Below, in pieces: positions 24,835 to 33,454 of a stretch of 64,000 nt of DNA. The stretch is from Roseiflexus castenholzii DSM 13941 (GTDB lineage Bacteria > Chloroflexota > Chloroflexia > Chloroflexales > Roseiflexaceae). The stretch covers positions 1,054,001 through 1,118,000 of the forward strand of contig NC_009767.1 of NCBI RefSeq assembly GCF_000017805.1, in the 5' to 3' direction. Position numbers and translations under genes: made by a program. Positions within the stretch are counted from its first letter, which is position 1. Each line of letters starts with the position of its first letter. A model generated the notes under the pieces. The model did no database searches. It was not told the DNA's origin and worked only from the letters and a program-made list of their open reading frames with translations.

Positions 24835-26055
24835 TTAACCAACCTCCAACGCCTGCCGCAGATCGGCAAGAATATCGGCGACATCTTCGATCCCCACGGA
24901 GAGTCGCACCATAGCGTCGCTGATACCGCGTTCCTCGCGTTGTTCTGGCGTCAGTTCGCGATGCGAGGCGACAGCCGGCGCGCTTGCCAGGGTGTAGACA
25001 TCTCCCAGGGTCGTGGCGGGCAGAATGAGGCGCAACGTATCGAAGAAGCGCGACAGCGTCGCGCGCGTTGCTTCCCGCAGCTCAAATGTGACCAGCGCCC
25101 CATACAATCCGCCGAACGCCTCAGTCGCCAGCGTGTGTTGTGGGTGCGTCTCCAGCCCAGGGTAATGCACCGACGCGACCGCCGGATGCGTTGTCAACCA
25201 TTTGGCGATCTCAGCAGCGGAACGGCACTGTTGCCGCACGCGCAATGCCAGCGTCTTCAATCCGCGCAGGATCTGATACGCCTCGAACGGTCCCAGAGTA
25301 GCGCCCAGCAACCGCGCCTGACGGCGTAACGTATCACGCACCAGGGAAGTGCGCGCCACGACTACGCCGCCGGCGGCATCGCCATGCCCGCTAAGATACT
25401 TTGTGGCACTGTGAACGACCAGGTCGGCGCCAAGGGTCAACGGTTGCTGGAGAATCGGCGTTGCGATCGTGCTATCCACGACCAGGCGCGCGCCTGCCGC
25501 GCGCGCGCGCTGCGCCAGTGCTCGAATGTCCGTGACGCGCAAGAGCGGGTTCGATATCTGCTCGACCAGAACCACATCGGGTCGAACAGTGTTCAGCGCC
25601 GCATCGACGGCATTCAGGTCGCACATATCACAGGTTGCAATCTGCGTCCCGCGCACGGCAAAGAACTCCTGGAGCATCAGCGTTGTTGCGCCATACATAT
25701 CGCGCGCCGCCAGGATCGCGCGCGGCGCGGGCGCGGTAGCGCCGCGCGGTGTGCCGGCCGCCAGCAGCGCCGCATACAGCGCCGCCATCCCCGACGCAAA
25801 CACAGCCGCGCCCGCGCCGCGCTCGGCAATCGTCATCGCTTCTTCCAACGCAGCCACCGTCGGGTTGCCATGACGGGTGTATACATAGCCGCTGTCGCTT
25901 TCGAGCGCCTCATCGAGCGCGGTGAAGTCGGCATGCAGATATGTGGCGCTGGTATAGATCGGCGTCGTCGTTGGTGTGGCGTCAGGCGCCGGCGCGCGTT
26001 CGCCGGCATGGACCAGTCGAGTCGGCAAATGCCATTCAGGTTGCTGATTGCTCAT
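24835..26055 (-). CDS. Cys/Met metabolism PLP-dependent enzyme (CGS/CGL/MGL family)
   Basis: 406 residues, trans-sulfuration PLP family. The PLP lysine is in SATKYLSGHGDAAGG, and TSATYLHADFTALDEALESD with YTRHGNPTVAALEEA are family N-terminal motifs. The family includes cystathionine gamma-synthase, cystathionine gamma-lyase, O-acetylhomoserine sulfhydrylase and methionine gamma-lyase; sequence reading alone does not decide which. ATG 26055 was chosen, since the in-frame GTG 26082 adds only nine residues. The gene is transcribed alone, converging on kynureninase. Confidence 0.9.
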   Translation of the reverse strand: MSNQQPEWHLPTRLVHAGERAPAPDATPTTTPIYTSATYLHADFTALDEALESDSGYVYTRHGNPTVAALEEAMTIAERGAGAAVFASGMAALYAALLAAGTPRGATAPAPRAILAARDMYGATTLMLQEFFAVRGTQIATCDMCDLNAVDAALNTVRPDVVLVEQISNPLLRVTDIRALAQRARAAGARLVVDSTIATPILQQPLTLGADLVVHSATKYLSGHGDAAGGVVVARTSLVRDTLRRQARLLGATLGPFEAYQILRGLKTLALRVRQQCRSAAEIAKWLTTHPAVASVHYPGLETHPQHTLATEAFGGLYGALVTFELREATRATLSRFFDTLRLILPATTLGDVYTLASAPAVASHRELTPEQREERGISDAMVRLSVGIEDVADILADLRQALEVG

Positions 26056-26376
26056 GGTCAAACCCCGGTGAAATATGTTCACGCTATCTTATCATGCTTC
26101 TATGCAATTTATAGTACAATGCGCAGAAGCGCAGATACAGAGTCACAGCAATAGCCGTTCGTTTTCGGATTTCCCACAATCTCTGGAAACAGAGGCAGGA
26201 GTTGGTGCATCTTCATATGGATAAAAATCACATATGAGGGTAAATAAAGCGTGCCATCGTTCACGTCCGGTGATTGGTACGGACCAGGGATGTCGGTCCA
26301 GGACGACGATCTGCCGCTGGACTCGTGCAATGTCGCTCAGGGTCTCGCCATTTTGTAACGTGTCGCCAGGAGTGTT
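26056..26376. other. Divergent intergenic region
   Basis: 321 bases between divergent genes. AT-rich runs near 26085-26115 and 26215-26250 could hold promoters for both sides, but no hexamer pair with good spacing stands out. No riboswitch-like fold or credible frame is seen. Confidence 0.4.
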
Positions 26377-27684
26377 ATGAGCCGGGTTATCGAGTTGCTG
26401 CAAAGCAGGGAGTATCGCACGAAACTGGATCAGTGCATTCACTGCGGCCTCTGCCTTCAGGCATGCCCAACCTACGACGTTTTCGGTACAGAGATGGACT
26501 CGCCGCGCGGGCGGATCGCGCTGATGCGCGCTGTCAGCGACGGCAGGATTGCAGAAGAGCAGGTCAATGGCGCATTTGCCACCCATATCACGCGCTGTCT
26601 GGCGTGCCGCGCCTGTGAGACCGCCTGCCCGTCCGGCGTGCAGTACGGGGCGCTGCTCGAACCGGCGCGCGAGTTGGTCGAGCAGCATCGCTCCGTCTCG
26701 CCGACTGAACGGGTGCTACGCTGGGCAGGGCTGCATCAGTTGATGCCCTATCGTGGACGCCTGAAACTGCTGGCAGCGACATTGTGGCTCTATCAGACCA
26801 CCGGACTCCAATGGCTCGTTCGTCGTGTGAATGGGTTGCCGCCGCATTTGCGAGCCATGGAATCGATCATTCCGCCGCTCACGCCGCGCTATGTCGATTA
26901 CCGCGCGCCTGCTCCCGCCGTCGGTGAGCGGCGCGGACGGGTGGCGTTCGTGATCGGATGCATTCAGGAAGCATTCCTGGCGCCGGTCAATCAGGCGACG
27001 CGCCGGGTGCTGCGGCGCAACGGCTTTGAGATCGTTACGCCGATGGCGCAAACATGCTGTGGTGCGGCGCACGCGCACGTCGGGGAACTCGATGCCGCGC
27101 GCGCGCTGGCGCGGCGCAATATCGATGCGTTTCTGGCGGAAGATGTGATGGCGATCATCGTCAATGCCGGCGGGTGCGGTCTGGCATTGAAGGAATATCC
27201 GCACTTGCTGAAAGATGATCCGATCTACGCTGAACGAGCGCAGCGCTTTGCGTCACTGGTGTGTGATGTGAATGAGTTTCTCGCCGATCACCTGCATCGA
27301 CCGCCGCGCGGCGAGATGCGCATTCGCGCAACATACGTCGATTCGTGCCACCTGCGCCACGGGCAGCGCATCTCACGCCAACCGCGTGATCTGCTCCGCA
27401 CCATTCCCGGCTTAGAACTGATCGAACTGCGGCAACCCGACCGCTGTTGTGGCAGCGCGGGTGTCTACAACATCGCCCAACCCGAGATCGCCGATCAGGT
27501 GCTCGACGCCAAGATGAAGGATGTTACTGCTACCGGCGCAACGCTGGTGGTCACCACCAATACCGGTTGCCACCTGCAACTGATCGCTGGCGTGCGCAGG
27601 TCCGGGTTGAGTGCCAGGGTGATGCATGTCGTCGAAGTGCTTGATGAGTCGTATCAGCGTGAGCAGATCACACAGGGGCGCTAG
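26377..27684 (+). CDS. glcF: Glycolate oxidase iron-sulfur subunit-like protein (GlcF)
   Basis: 435 residues, the usual GlcF length. Two ferredoxin-type 4Fe-4S motifs are near the N-terminus (CIHCGLCLQACP near 20, CLACRACETACPSG near 72). Two CCG domains follow, with TCCGAAHAH, NAGGCG, DSCHLRHGQ and DRCCGSAG motifs. GlcF passes electrons from GlcD/GlcE during oxidation of glycolate or D-lactate. Neither glcD nor glcE is adjacent, so this could be a stand-alone Fe-S partner of another flavin dehydrogenase. ATG follows CAGGAGTGTT. Confidence 0.88.
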   Translation: MSRVIELLQSREYRTKLDQCIHCGLCLQACPTYDVFGTEMDSPRGRIALMRAVSDGRIAEEQVNGAFATHITRCLACRACETACPSGVQYGALLEPARELVEQHRSVSPTERVLRWAGLHQLMPYRGRLKLLAATLWLYQTTGLQWLVRRVNGLPPHLRAMESIIPPLTPRYVDYRAPAPAVGERRGRVAFVIGCIQEAFLAPVNQATRRVLRRNGFEIVTPMAQTCCGAAHAHVGELDAARALARRNIDAFLAEDVMAIIVNAGGCGLALKEYPHLLKDDPIYAERAQRFASLVCDVNEFLADHLHRPPRGEMRIRATYVDSCHLRHGQRISRQPRDLLRTIPGLELIELRQPDRCCGSAGVYNIAQPEIADQVLDAKMKDVTATGATLVVTTNTGCHLQLIAGVRRSGLSARVMHVVEVLDESYQREQITQGR

Positions 27685-27817
27685 TGCAGTGCTCGTGCTT
27701 CTGGAGCCATCCAGGTCTGTCGGACGGCAGGCGGAGGGCGCAAGCGCGTGACAGCCGGGGCGCGTCGGGTCCAATCCGTCTGCATCCGTTGCGATCCGCG
27801 CGTCTCCGTGTTCTATC
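27685..27817. other. Non-coding lead-in to the repeat array
   Basis: No credible gene. It includes the words AATCCGTCTGCATCCGTTGC and GATCCGCGCGTCTCCGTGTTC, repeated in variant form near 29115 and 30600. Confidence 0.4.
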
Positions 27818-27967
27818 ATACCAATTCCCTGTGACCATCCGGCATGGTCACCCCGAGCCGCGCGAGGGGTCGTGCGCGACCCGCTTAGATTCCTCGCTGC
27901 GTTTACCCTGAGCGAAGCGAAGGGCTCGGAATGACACGCATGCGGCATCGTCAAGCGTCATTGGTAT
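27818..27967 (+). repeat. Dispersed ATACCAAT-ended element, copy 6 (array copy 1)
   Basis: A 150-bp copy with both ends intact and an internal insert (GTTTACCCTGAGCGAAGCGA) also found in copy 13, so these two copies form a subtype. Confidence 0.9.
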
Positions 27968-28003
27968 CACCTCGCGCCTCGTGCCTCGCGCCTCGCCCCT
28001 CTC
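27968..28003 (+). repeat. C-rich minisatellite, shortest member
   Basis: About 36 bases of CCTCGCG-like words joining array copies 1 and 2. Confidence 0.8.
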
Positions 28004-28151
28004 ATACCAATTCCCTGTGACCATCCGGCATGGTCACTCCGAGCAGAGCGGGGGGCTTGCGCGACCCGCTTAGATTCCTCGCTGCGCGCGGAATGACCAG
28101 TCGCTGCGCTCGGAATGACACGCATGCGGCATCGTCAAGCGTCATTGGTAT
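28004..28151 (+). repeat. Dispersed ATACCAAT-ended element, copy 7 (array copy 2)
   Basis: A 148-bp copy with intact ends. It differs from its neighbours at scattered bases (for example CACTCCGAGCAGAGCGG), so the array is not a very recent amplification. Confidence 0.9.
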
Positions 28152-28308
28152 CACCCCGCGCCTCGTCCCCCGCGCCCCGCGCCTCGTCCCGCGCGCCCCG
28201 CGCCCCGCGCCCCGCGCCTCGTGCCGCGCCCCTCGCGCCCCGCGCCCCGCGCCCCTCGCGCCCCGCGCCTCGTCCCTCGCGCCTCGTCCCTCGCGCCTTG
28301 CCCCTCTC
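28152..28308 (+). repeat. C-rich minisatellite between array copies 2 and 3
   Basis: About 157 bases of irregular CGCCCCG and CGCCTCGT words, 7-9 bases each. It is open in several frames only because of its composition; any predicted Pro/Arg/Ala-rich peptide is spurious. Confidence 0.88.
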
Positions 28309-28457
28309 ATACCAATGCCCTGTGCATATCCGGCATGGTCACCCCGTGCAGCGCGAGGGGTCGTGCGCGACCCGCGCAGATTCCTCGCTGCGCGCGGAAT
28401 GACCAGTCGCTGCGCTCGGAATGACACGCATGCGGCATCGTCAAGCGTCATTGGTAT
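28309..28457 (+). repeat. Dispersed ATACCAAT-ended element, copy 8 (array copy 3)
   Basis: A 149-bp copy with intact ends ATACCAAT and ATTGGTAT. Confidence 0.9.
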
Positions 28458-28647
28458 CACCCCGCGCCTCGTGCCGCGCCCCTCGCGCCCCGCGCCTCGT
28501 CCCGCGCGCCCCGCGCCCCGCGCCTCGTGCCGCGCCCCTCGCGCCCCGCGCCTCGTCCCGCGCGCCCCGCGCCCCGCGCCTCGTGCCGCGCCCCTCGCGC
28601 CCCGCGCCTCGTCCCTCGCGCCTCGTCCCTCGCGCCTTGCCCCTCTC
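28458..28647 (+). repeat. C-rich minisatellite between array copies 3 and 4
   Basis: 190 bases. It contains a higher-order block of about 58-60 bases (CGCGCCTCGTGCCGCGCCCC... to ...CGTCC) repeated close to three times. Confidence 0.88.
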
Positions 28648-28796
28648 ATACCAATTCCCTGTGCACATCCGGCATGGTCACCCCGAGCAGCGCGGGGGGT
28701 CGTGCGCGACCCGCACAGATTCCTCGCTGCGCTCGGAATGACCAGTCGCTGCGCGCGGAATGACACGCATGCGGCATCGTCAAGCGTCATTGGTAT
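28648..28796 (+). repeat. Dispersed ATACCAAT-ended element, copy 9 (array copy 4)
   Basis: A 149-bp copy with intact ends. Confidence 0.9.
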
Positions 28797-28947
28797 CACC
28801 CCGCGCCTCGTCCCCCGCGCCCCGCGCCTCGCCCCTCGCGCCCCGCGCCCCGCGCCTCGTGCCGCGCCCCGCGCCCCGCGCCTCGTGCCGCGCCCCGCGC
28901 CCCGCGCCTCGTCCCTCGCCCCTCGTCCCGCGCGCCTCGCCCCTCTC
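28797..28947 (+). repeat. C-rich minisatellite between array copies 4 and 5
   Basis: 151 bases of the same CGCCCCG/CGCCTCGT words as the other spacers. Confidence 0.88.
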
Positions 28948-29074
28948 ATACCAATTCCCTGTGCACATCCGGCATGGTCACCCCGAGCAGCGCGAGGGGT
29001 CGTGCGCGACCCGCGCAGATTCCTCGCTGCGCGCGGAATGACACGAAGGCGGCATCGTCAATCGTCATTGGTAT
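28948..29074 (+). repeat. Dispersed ATACCAAT-ended element, copy 10 (array copy 5)
   Basis: A 127-bp copy with intact ends, lacking one internal 22-base block; same length class as copies 2 and 4. It ends the array. Confidence 0.9.
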
Positions 29075-29157
29075 CACTCCGTGTTCTTCGGGTGTGGGCA
29101 GACGCAATCGGGCTACGATCCGCGCGTCTTCGTGTTCTATCACCGGTCGGATGCGGC

Positions 29158-30504
29158 TCACTCTTCAGGAGCGAAGTAGATCGGATTCGTCACTGCCAGC
29201 ATCTCGCCGTCCGCTGCGCGGATCTCGGCGACGCACCACTGCGCGGCGCCTTCTTCCAGGTTCCAGGTGCGCTCTCCTTCAGGCGTGGCGATGTCTTCGC
29301 TGAGTTGTGCACCATTGGCGATCAGACGCAGTCGCGCATTGGCAGGAACGTCGCACCAGCGGGCGTGAATCGTCGCAGCGCCTCTGGGAAGCGTGCCCCC
29401 TATCATCGTGTGAGTCTCACCGCTCATGCCCGTCAATTCGAGCACTGGGCCGCTGCTCAGGTAGAGTCTGCCGTGCGCAATAGCGCGCAAAATTGCGCTT
29501 TCATTACGATGTGCCGCATAGACGACATTGAAACCAGGTCGCACTTCTGGCGGCGCCTGACCATGCGCATCGGTTCCGGCGGTTGCCGTCAGGTGCAGCC
29601 CCCAGTTCAACCATTCATACCAGAGTGCGAGCGCCGCTTCATTGTTGCTGTCGCCGTGCCACAAGCCATTCCATACCTCGACGGCGCGCGCCGTGCCCGG
29701 CATCATTTCGACATACCGCCAGTCACAGCCGGTGCAGTAGGGGTCGCCGGGCGCGAGTGGGTGCGCAATGACGAACAGTCCGCCTTCCTTTTCGATATCG
29801 GCGGCAATCTGCGGCATACTCCGTTCACTGGGGCGAATGCGCCAGTCGATCCAGCGACGCGTTCCCAGGCTCAATGCGTGCCCCCAGAACGTGGTGAGTT
29901 CCATTCCCCCCATCACCAGCAGGTCGTTGGTGGTCAGGGCATCGATGTGGCGGAGTTGCGAAATCGTATTATGGTCGGTGAGCGTCACAAAATCGAGGCG
30001 CCGAGCGCGCGCGGCTTCCAGGAGAGCGAGAATGTCCCATTCACCATCCGAATGAATCGTGTGTGCGTGGAGGTCGCCACGATACCAGCCGCGTCCCGGC
30101 GTCTTCACCGATGGAGGCGCCGGTGACGGCAGAGGTTCCGCGACCGGCTCATCCGTCGTCTGAATCTCGAGTGTGTAACGACAGGGCGTTCCGGGAACCA
30201 CCATATGCGTATCGATCACGGCGTCCCACACGCCGGCCGGCAACGGACCGGGCAGGTAACCGGGAGTTGCGTCCGCGCCATCAATGACGACATCGTGTTG
30301 GGCGCCGCCGCGATGCCCGGCGCCACGGAATCCGTTTGGGTCAAAGAGCGAAAGGCAGAGCATGTTGGCGATCCCATCGACCACCGGGGGATCGAAGCGC
30401 AACCGGATGAAGAGCCGGGTCGCACCGTCAGGAACCTCGAATGTATGGCTGAGATGACGCTTCCAGTCGCGTTCCGTCAGAACGCCGTCGAATATGTTGA
30501 GCAT
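29158..30504 (-). CDS. CehA/McbA-type PHP-domain metallohydrolase
   Basis: 448 residues. An N-terminal beta-sandwich-like region (about 1-150) precedes a PHP phosphoesterase domain. Metal ligands are visible in order: HAHTIHSDGE, TDHNT, ELTTFWGHALS, IAHPLAPGDPYCTGCDW and GTDAHGQ. A C-terminal beta domain (about 370-448) ends the protein. PHP proteins hydrolyse phosphoesters; CehA-like members also cleave carbamates, so the substrate is open. ATG 30504 follows GAACGAGGT. No signal peptide is seen, so it is cytosolic. Confidence 0.85.
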   Translation of the reverse strand: MLNIFDGVLTERDWKRHLSHTFEVPDGATRLFIRLRFDPPVVDGIANMLCLSLFDPNGFRGAGHRGGAQHDVVIDGADATPGYLPGPLPAGVWDAVIDTHMVVPGTPCRYTLEIQTTDEPVAEPLPSPAPPSVKTPGRGWYRGDLHAHTIHSDGEWDILALLEAARARRLDFVTLTDHNTISQLRHIDALTTNDLLVMGGMELTTFWGHALSLGTRRWIDWRIRPSERSMPQIAADIEKEGGLFVIAHPLAPGDPYCTGCDWRYVEMMPGTARAVEVWNGLWHGDSNNEAALALWYEWLNWGLHLTATAGTDAHGQAPPEVRPGFNVVYAAHRNESAILRAIAHGRLYLSSGPVLELTGMSGETHTMIGGTLPRGAATIHARWCDVPANARLRLIANGAQLSEDIATPEGERTWNLEEGAAQWCVAEIRAADGEMLAVTNPIYFAPEE

Positions 30505-30819
30505 ACCTCGTTCAATCTTACAGTCAGGAGTGACGAGCACCGAGAATTGAGAGTCCAGAACCGAGAACCAAGAACCGAGCGCCGCGCATGACGGCGAGAC
30601 TCATCCGGGCGAATCCGTCTCCATCCGTGTCGATCCTCTGCGGGCATCCGTGTGCTCTTGAGCAGACGGATAGTCACGGGTGCAGCAGATTGGCGCGAGT
30701 GTGTTGATAATCACCTATCCGTCTCGATCCGCGTCGATCCGCGCGCTCTCCCGCCCTTGCCGCTCGCCGCGCATCCTAGCCCAAATCGCGGTAGAATGCA
30801 AACGAAAGGAGAACACGCA
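30505..30819. other. Divergent gap with degenerate GAGAACY and ATCCGTSTCG words
   Basis: 315 bases without a gene. 30538-30585 holds degenerate GAGAACC/GAGAATT/GAGAACCA units. 30600-30775 holds several ATCCGTCTCCATCCGTGTCGA-like words. A possible -10 TAGAAT at 30792 precedes the aldolase gene. Confidence 0.5.
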
Positions 30820-31623
30820 ATGCTGCCGATCAACCGTGTCAAACAGGCGCTCAAAGCCGGTCATCCAGTGTATGGAACCATGCTGATCGAAAGTGCGTCC
30901 TCTGCCTATGTCCTGCTGCTGGCGCACGCCGGGTACGACTTTGTCTTCATTGATATGGAGCACGGCGTCTACGATCTCGGTGAGGTTGCCGGAATGATCC
31001 GAGTGGCGCGGCTGGCAGGTCTGACGCCGCTGGTGCGCATTCCCGATCTGGCATACGACCTGGTGGCGCGCACACTCGACGCTGGCGCAATGGGGATTAT
31101 GCTCCCGCGCGTTGAAACTGTCGAACAGGCGCAGGCGCTGGTCCGGTACATGAAATACCCACCCGAAGGCGTGCGGGGCGCAGCCGCCGGGCGCGGGCAC
31201 ACCGACTATCGCGGCGCCGCGCCGCGCGACCTGGTGCGTCATATGAACGAGCACACGCTGGTCATCCTGCAGATCGAACGGCTGGAAGCGGTACGTCGCA
31301 TCGATGACCTGTTCGCAGTTCCTGGCGTGGACGTCGGGCTGATCGGTCCCTTCGACCTGGCCATCTCGCTGGGCGCAGCCAGTGTTACGGATTCCGCTGT
31401 GGAAGCCGCGATTGCGCAGGTGCTGGCGGCGGCGCGGCGCGCCGGCGTGGCATGCGGCATCCACAGCAGCGACCCGCAGCAGGTCGCCGGATGGAAACAG
31501 CGCGGCATGACCATGCTGATGAGCGGGAGCGATACACAGTTTTTCAGTGCGGGCGCGCATCAGGCGCTGCATGCGATGCGTCAGAGCGAAACGGCGCCGG
31601 TTGCGGATGTTGGAGCGGTTTGA
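30820..31623 (+). CDS. HpcH/HpaI family aldolase (2-keto-3-deoxy sugar acid type)
   Basis: 267 residues, class II metal-dependent aldolase TIM barrel. Motifs include FVFIDMEHGVYD (catalytic His region and metal Glu), GAMGIMLPRVETVEQA (second acidic ligand) and GVDVGLIGPFDLAISLG. The family cleaves 2-keto-3-deoxy or 4-hydroxy-2-oxo acids to pyruvate plus an aldehyde. The exact substrate is unknown. ATG 30820 follows GAAAGGAG. The upstream in-frame region is repeat-like and not part of the protein. Confidence 0.9.
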   Translation: MLPINRVKQALKAGHPVYGTMLIESASSAYVLLLAHAGYDFVFIDMEHGVYDLGEVAGMIRVARLAGLTPLVRIPDLAYDLVARTLDAGAMGIMLPRVETVEQAQALVRYMKYPPEGVRGAAAGRGHTDYRGAAPRDLVRHMNEHTLVILQIERLEAVRRIDDLFAVPGVDVGLIGPFDLAISLGAASVTDSAVEAAIAQVLAAARRAGVACGIHSSDPQQVAGWKQRGMTMLMSGSDTQFFSAGAHQALHAMRQSETAPVADVGAV

Positions 31624-31760
31624 CATATCGTGTACTAGCCTGCTGCGCATGCATATCCCTGCCAGGTAGCATATAATGACAGTCAGGCAAGGTCGTGAGA
31701 GACGCGATGAGGCGTCGGCGACCTTTCTTGTGCAAGATCGTGCCTGAGGACAGACATTTC

Positions 31761-32393
31761 ATGGAACCGGACTTTGAAGGTGCGCGAGCATATGCGCTTG
31801 CCCGGCTCGCTACGGAATTGCCGGAAACCATCACGTACCATTCGATTCAGCACACCCGCGACGATGTGGCGCCGGCAGCCGAGCGGTTAGCGCATGCCGA
31901 AGGGGTCAACGGTGAAGACTTGTTGCTGCTGCGCACTGCGGCGTATTTTCATGATCTGGGGTTTGTCGTGCGTCGTGAGGAGCACGAACAGGCGGGTGCA
32001 GAAATAGCTGCGCAGGTGTTACCTGCGTTTGGCTACACACCCGTCCAGATCGAAAAAATTTGCCGCATGATTATGGCAACCCGCATCCCTCAATCACCGG
32101 CCACATTGCCAGAGCAGATTCTGGCGGATGCCGATCTCGACACGCTGGGCAGTGAACATTTCTGGCAACACAGTGAGAAACTGCGTGCTGAGAATGAAGC
32201 GTTCGACGGACCGATGAGCGATGTTCAGTGGTACACCACCCAGGTGACGTTCATCGAGAACCACCGCTACTGGACGGCAACGGCGCGCGCGTTGCGCGAA
32301 CCGCGCAAGCAAGAGCATCTGCGGCAGTTGCGCAAACTCCTCGACCATGCGCGGCGTCGAGCGTCTGATGCGCCAAAATCGTGCCTTTCCTGA
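31761..32393 (+). CDS. HD-domain phosphohydrolase
   Basis: 210 residues. HD motifs: YHSIQHT near the N-terminus, AAYFHDLGF (the HD pair) near 65-75 and ILADADLDTLG (distal Asp) near 120-130, all consistent with a metal-dependent HD nucleotidase or phosphodiesterase. ATG 31761 was chosen because GAGGACAG precedes it, instead of 31695. TATAAT at 31672-31677 is a possible -10. Transcribed after the aldolase with a 137-base gap, so probably separate. Confidence 0.82.
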   Translation: MEPDFEGARAYALARLATELPETITYHSIQHTRDDVAPAAERLAHAEGVNGEDLLLLRTAAYFHDLGFVVRREEHEQAGAEIAAQVLPAFGYTPVQIEKICRMIMATRIPQSPATLPEQILADADLDTLGSEHFWQHSEKLRAENEAFDGPMSDVQWYTTQVTFIENHRYWTATARALREPRKQEHLRQLRKLLDHARRRASDAPKSCLS

Positions 32394-32411
32394 CGCACAC
32401 GAGTCTACCGG

Positions 32412-33218
32412 CTATAGAGCCGCATCACGCTGTCTGGACGCATATACGCGATCAGCGATGGCTTGCAGCAAGCGGCGGTCATATGCCAGATGCTCCGCCT
32501 GAATGACGGTGATATCCGGGTATCTGGCGCGTATGTCAGCAACGGCGCGTTCGATGGCGGCGCCGACGAATGAGCAGTGCTCCAGGATATACGGCGCAAT
32601 GATCACCCATCGGCATTCCTGAGCCATCAGTGCTTCGAGTGGTGCGCTCAGATCCAGTTCATTCCGATCAATGGCACAGAAATGCACATCGGCATAGCGT
32701 GGCGCGTGGGTGTGCAATGCCAGCATTGCCTCCTTCAGAGTCGCCGGAATGCCTGCCAGACCGTCGATCACGATGATAAGTCCGATCGCGTGTTCCTGCT
32801 GCCATGTGGGCCAGGCGGCATGCGGCTGATGTCCCCACAGATGATGGGCAGCGACATAATCCGCTTCGAGGACACGCTGGACGAGCACCTGCGACAGCGC
32901 GGCATGATGACCAAGCGGACCGGTTATGCGCAACGCAAGATGCGAATGAATCCGACGCGCGCTGTCCGCCAGGCGTTGCAGTTCTGCCTGATCGGGTTCC
33001 GACAGCGCCAGCGCGTAGGGGACGATGATGATTTCCTGAGCGCCCTGCGCGACGCACTGATCGAGCGCTTCCGCAAAGGAAGGGCGCTGATGACGGACAA
33101 AGCAAGGTGTCACTATCGGCGCAATGTCTGCGGTGCGACAGCGCGCTGCAAGGCGAATGAGCGACGCCCCCGCGCCAGGTGTCGTCCCCCCACGACCAAC
33201 CAGCATTACAGCACGCAT
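32412..33218 (-). CDS. CbiX/sirohydrochlorin chelatase-like protein
   Basis: About 268 residues with two CbiX-like halves. The N-terminal half begins MLVGRGGTTPGAGASL, where single-domain chelatases have HGS; Arg at this place is known from some second domains. It continues with ITPCFVRH-like and EIIIVPYALA strands. The second half (VHFCAIDRNELDLS...VIIAPYILEHCSF) repeats the fold. Such proteins insert Co or Fe into sirohydrochlorin; metal-site His are AAHHLWGH and LEHCSF. No other cobalamin or siroheme gene is adjacent. The start is uncertain: ATG 33218 lacks a strong Shine-Dalgarno, and in-frame starts extend to 33350. Confidence 0.75.
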   Translation of the reverse strand: MRAVMLVGRGGTTPGAGASLIRLAARCRTADIAPIVTPCFVRHQRPSFAEALDQCVAQGAQEIIIVPYALALSEPDQAELQRLADSARRIHSHLALRITGPLGHHAALSQVLVQRVLEADYVAAHHLWGHQPHAAWPTWQQEHAIGLIIVIDGLAGIPATLKEAMLALHTHAPRYADVHFCAIDRNELDLSAPLEALMAQECRWVIIAPYILEHCSFVGAAIERAVADIRARYPDITVIQAEHLAYDRRLLQAIADRVYASRQRDAAL

Positions 33219-33454
33219 ACAGCAGTTCCGACTCCACGAGGCGTTGTTGCTCATACACCTCGATGTACGCGCTATTCCTGCGAATGGATGGAAGGCGGGA
33301 CGCAAGAGCAGAGGGCGCAGTGCCACAGGCGTGCGCCCTCTCCTGACCAACGCAGCGACGCCGATGAGATGATGTGCTGCGGGGTCAAACGATTTGTGTC
33401 GTATGGGGTGCTGACGATGTTCCTCTCACCAGGCGCTCGTTTTCGTCGTCGGCA

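Noticed and set aside
27818..29074. CRISPR array
   Set aside because: Repeat units are about 150 bp with minisatellite spacers; no 21-40 bp direct repeats with unique spacers and no cas genes.
28030..30126. A 698-codon plus-strand frame rich in Pro, Arg and Ala, and its minus-strand counterpart rich in Gly, Arg and Ala
   Set aside because: It is built from element copies and C-rich minisatellites, then runs antisense through the PHP gene. Openness comes from base composition and has no start signal or domain.
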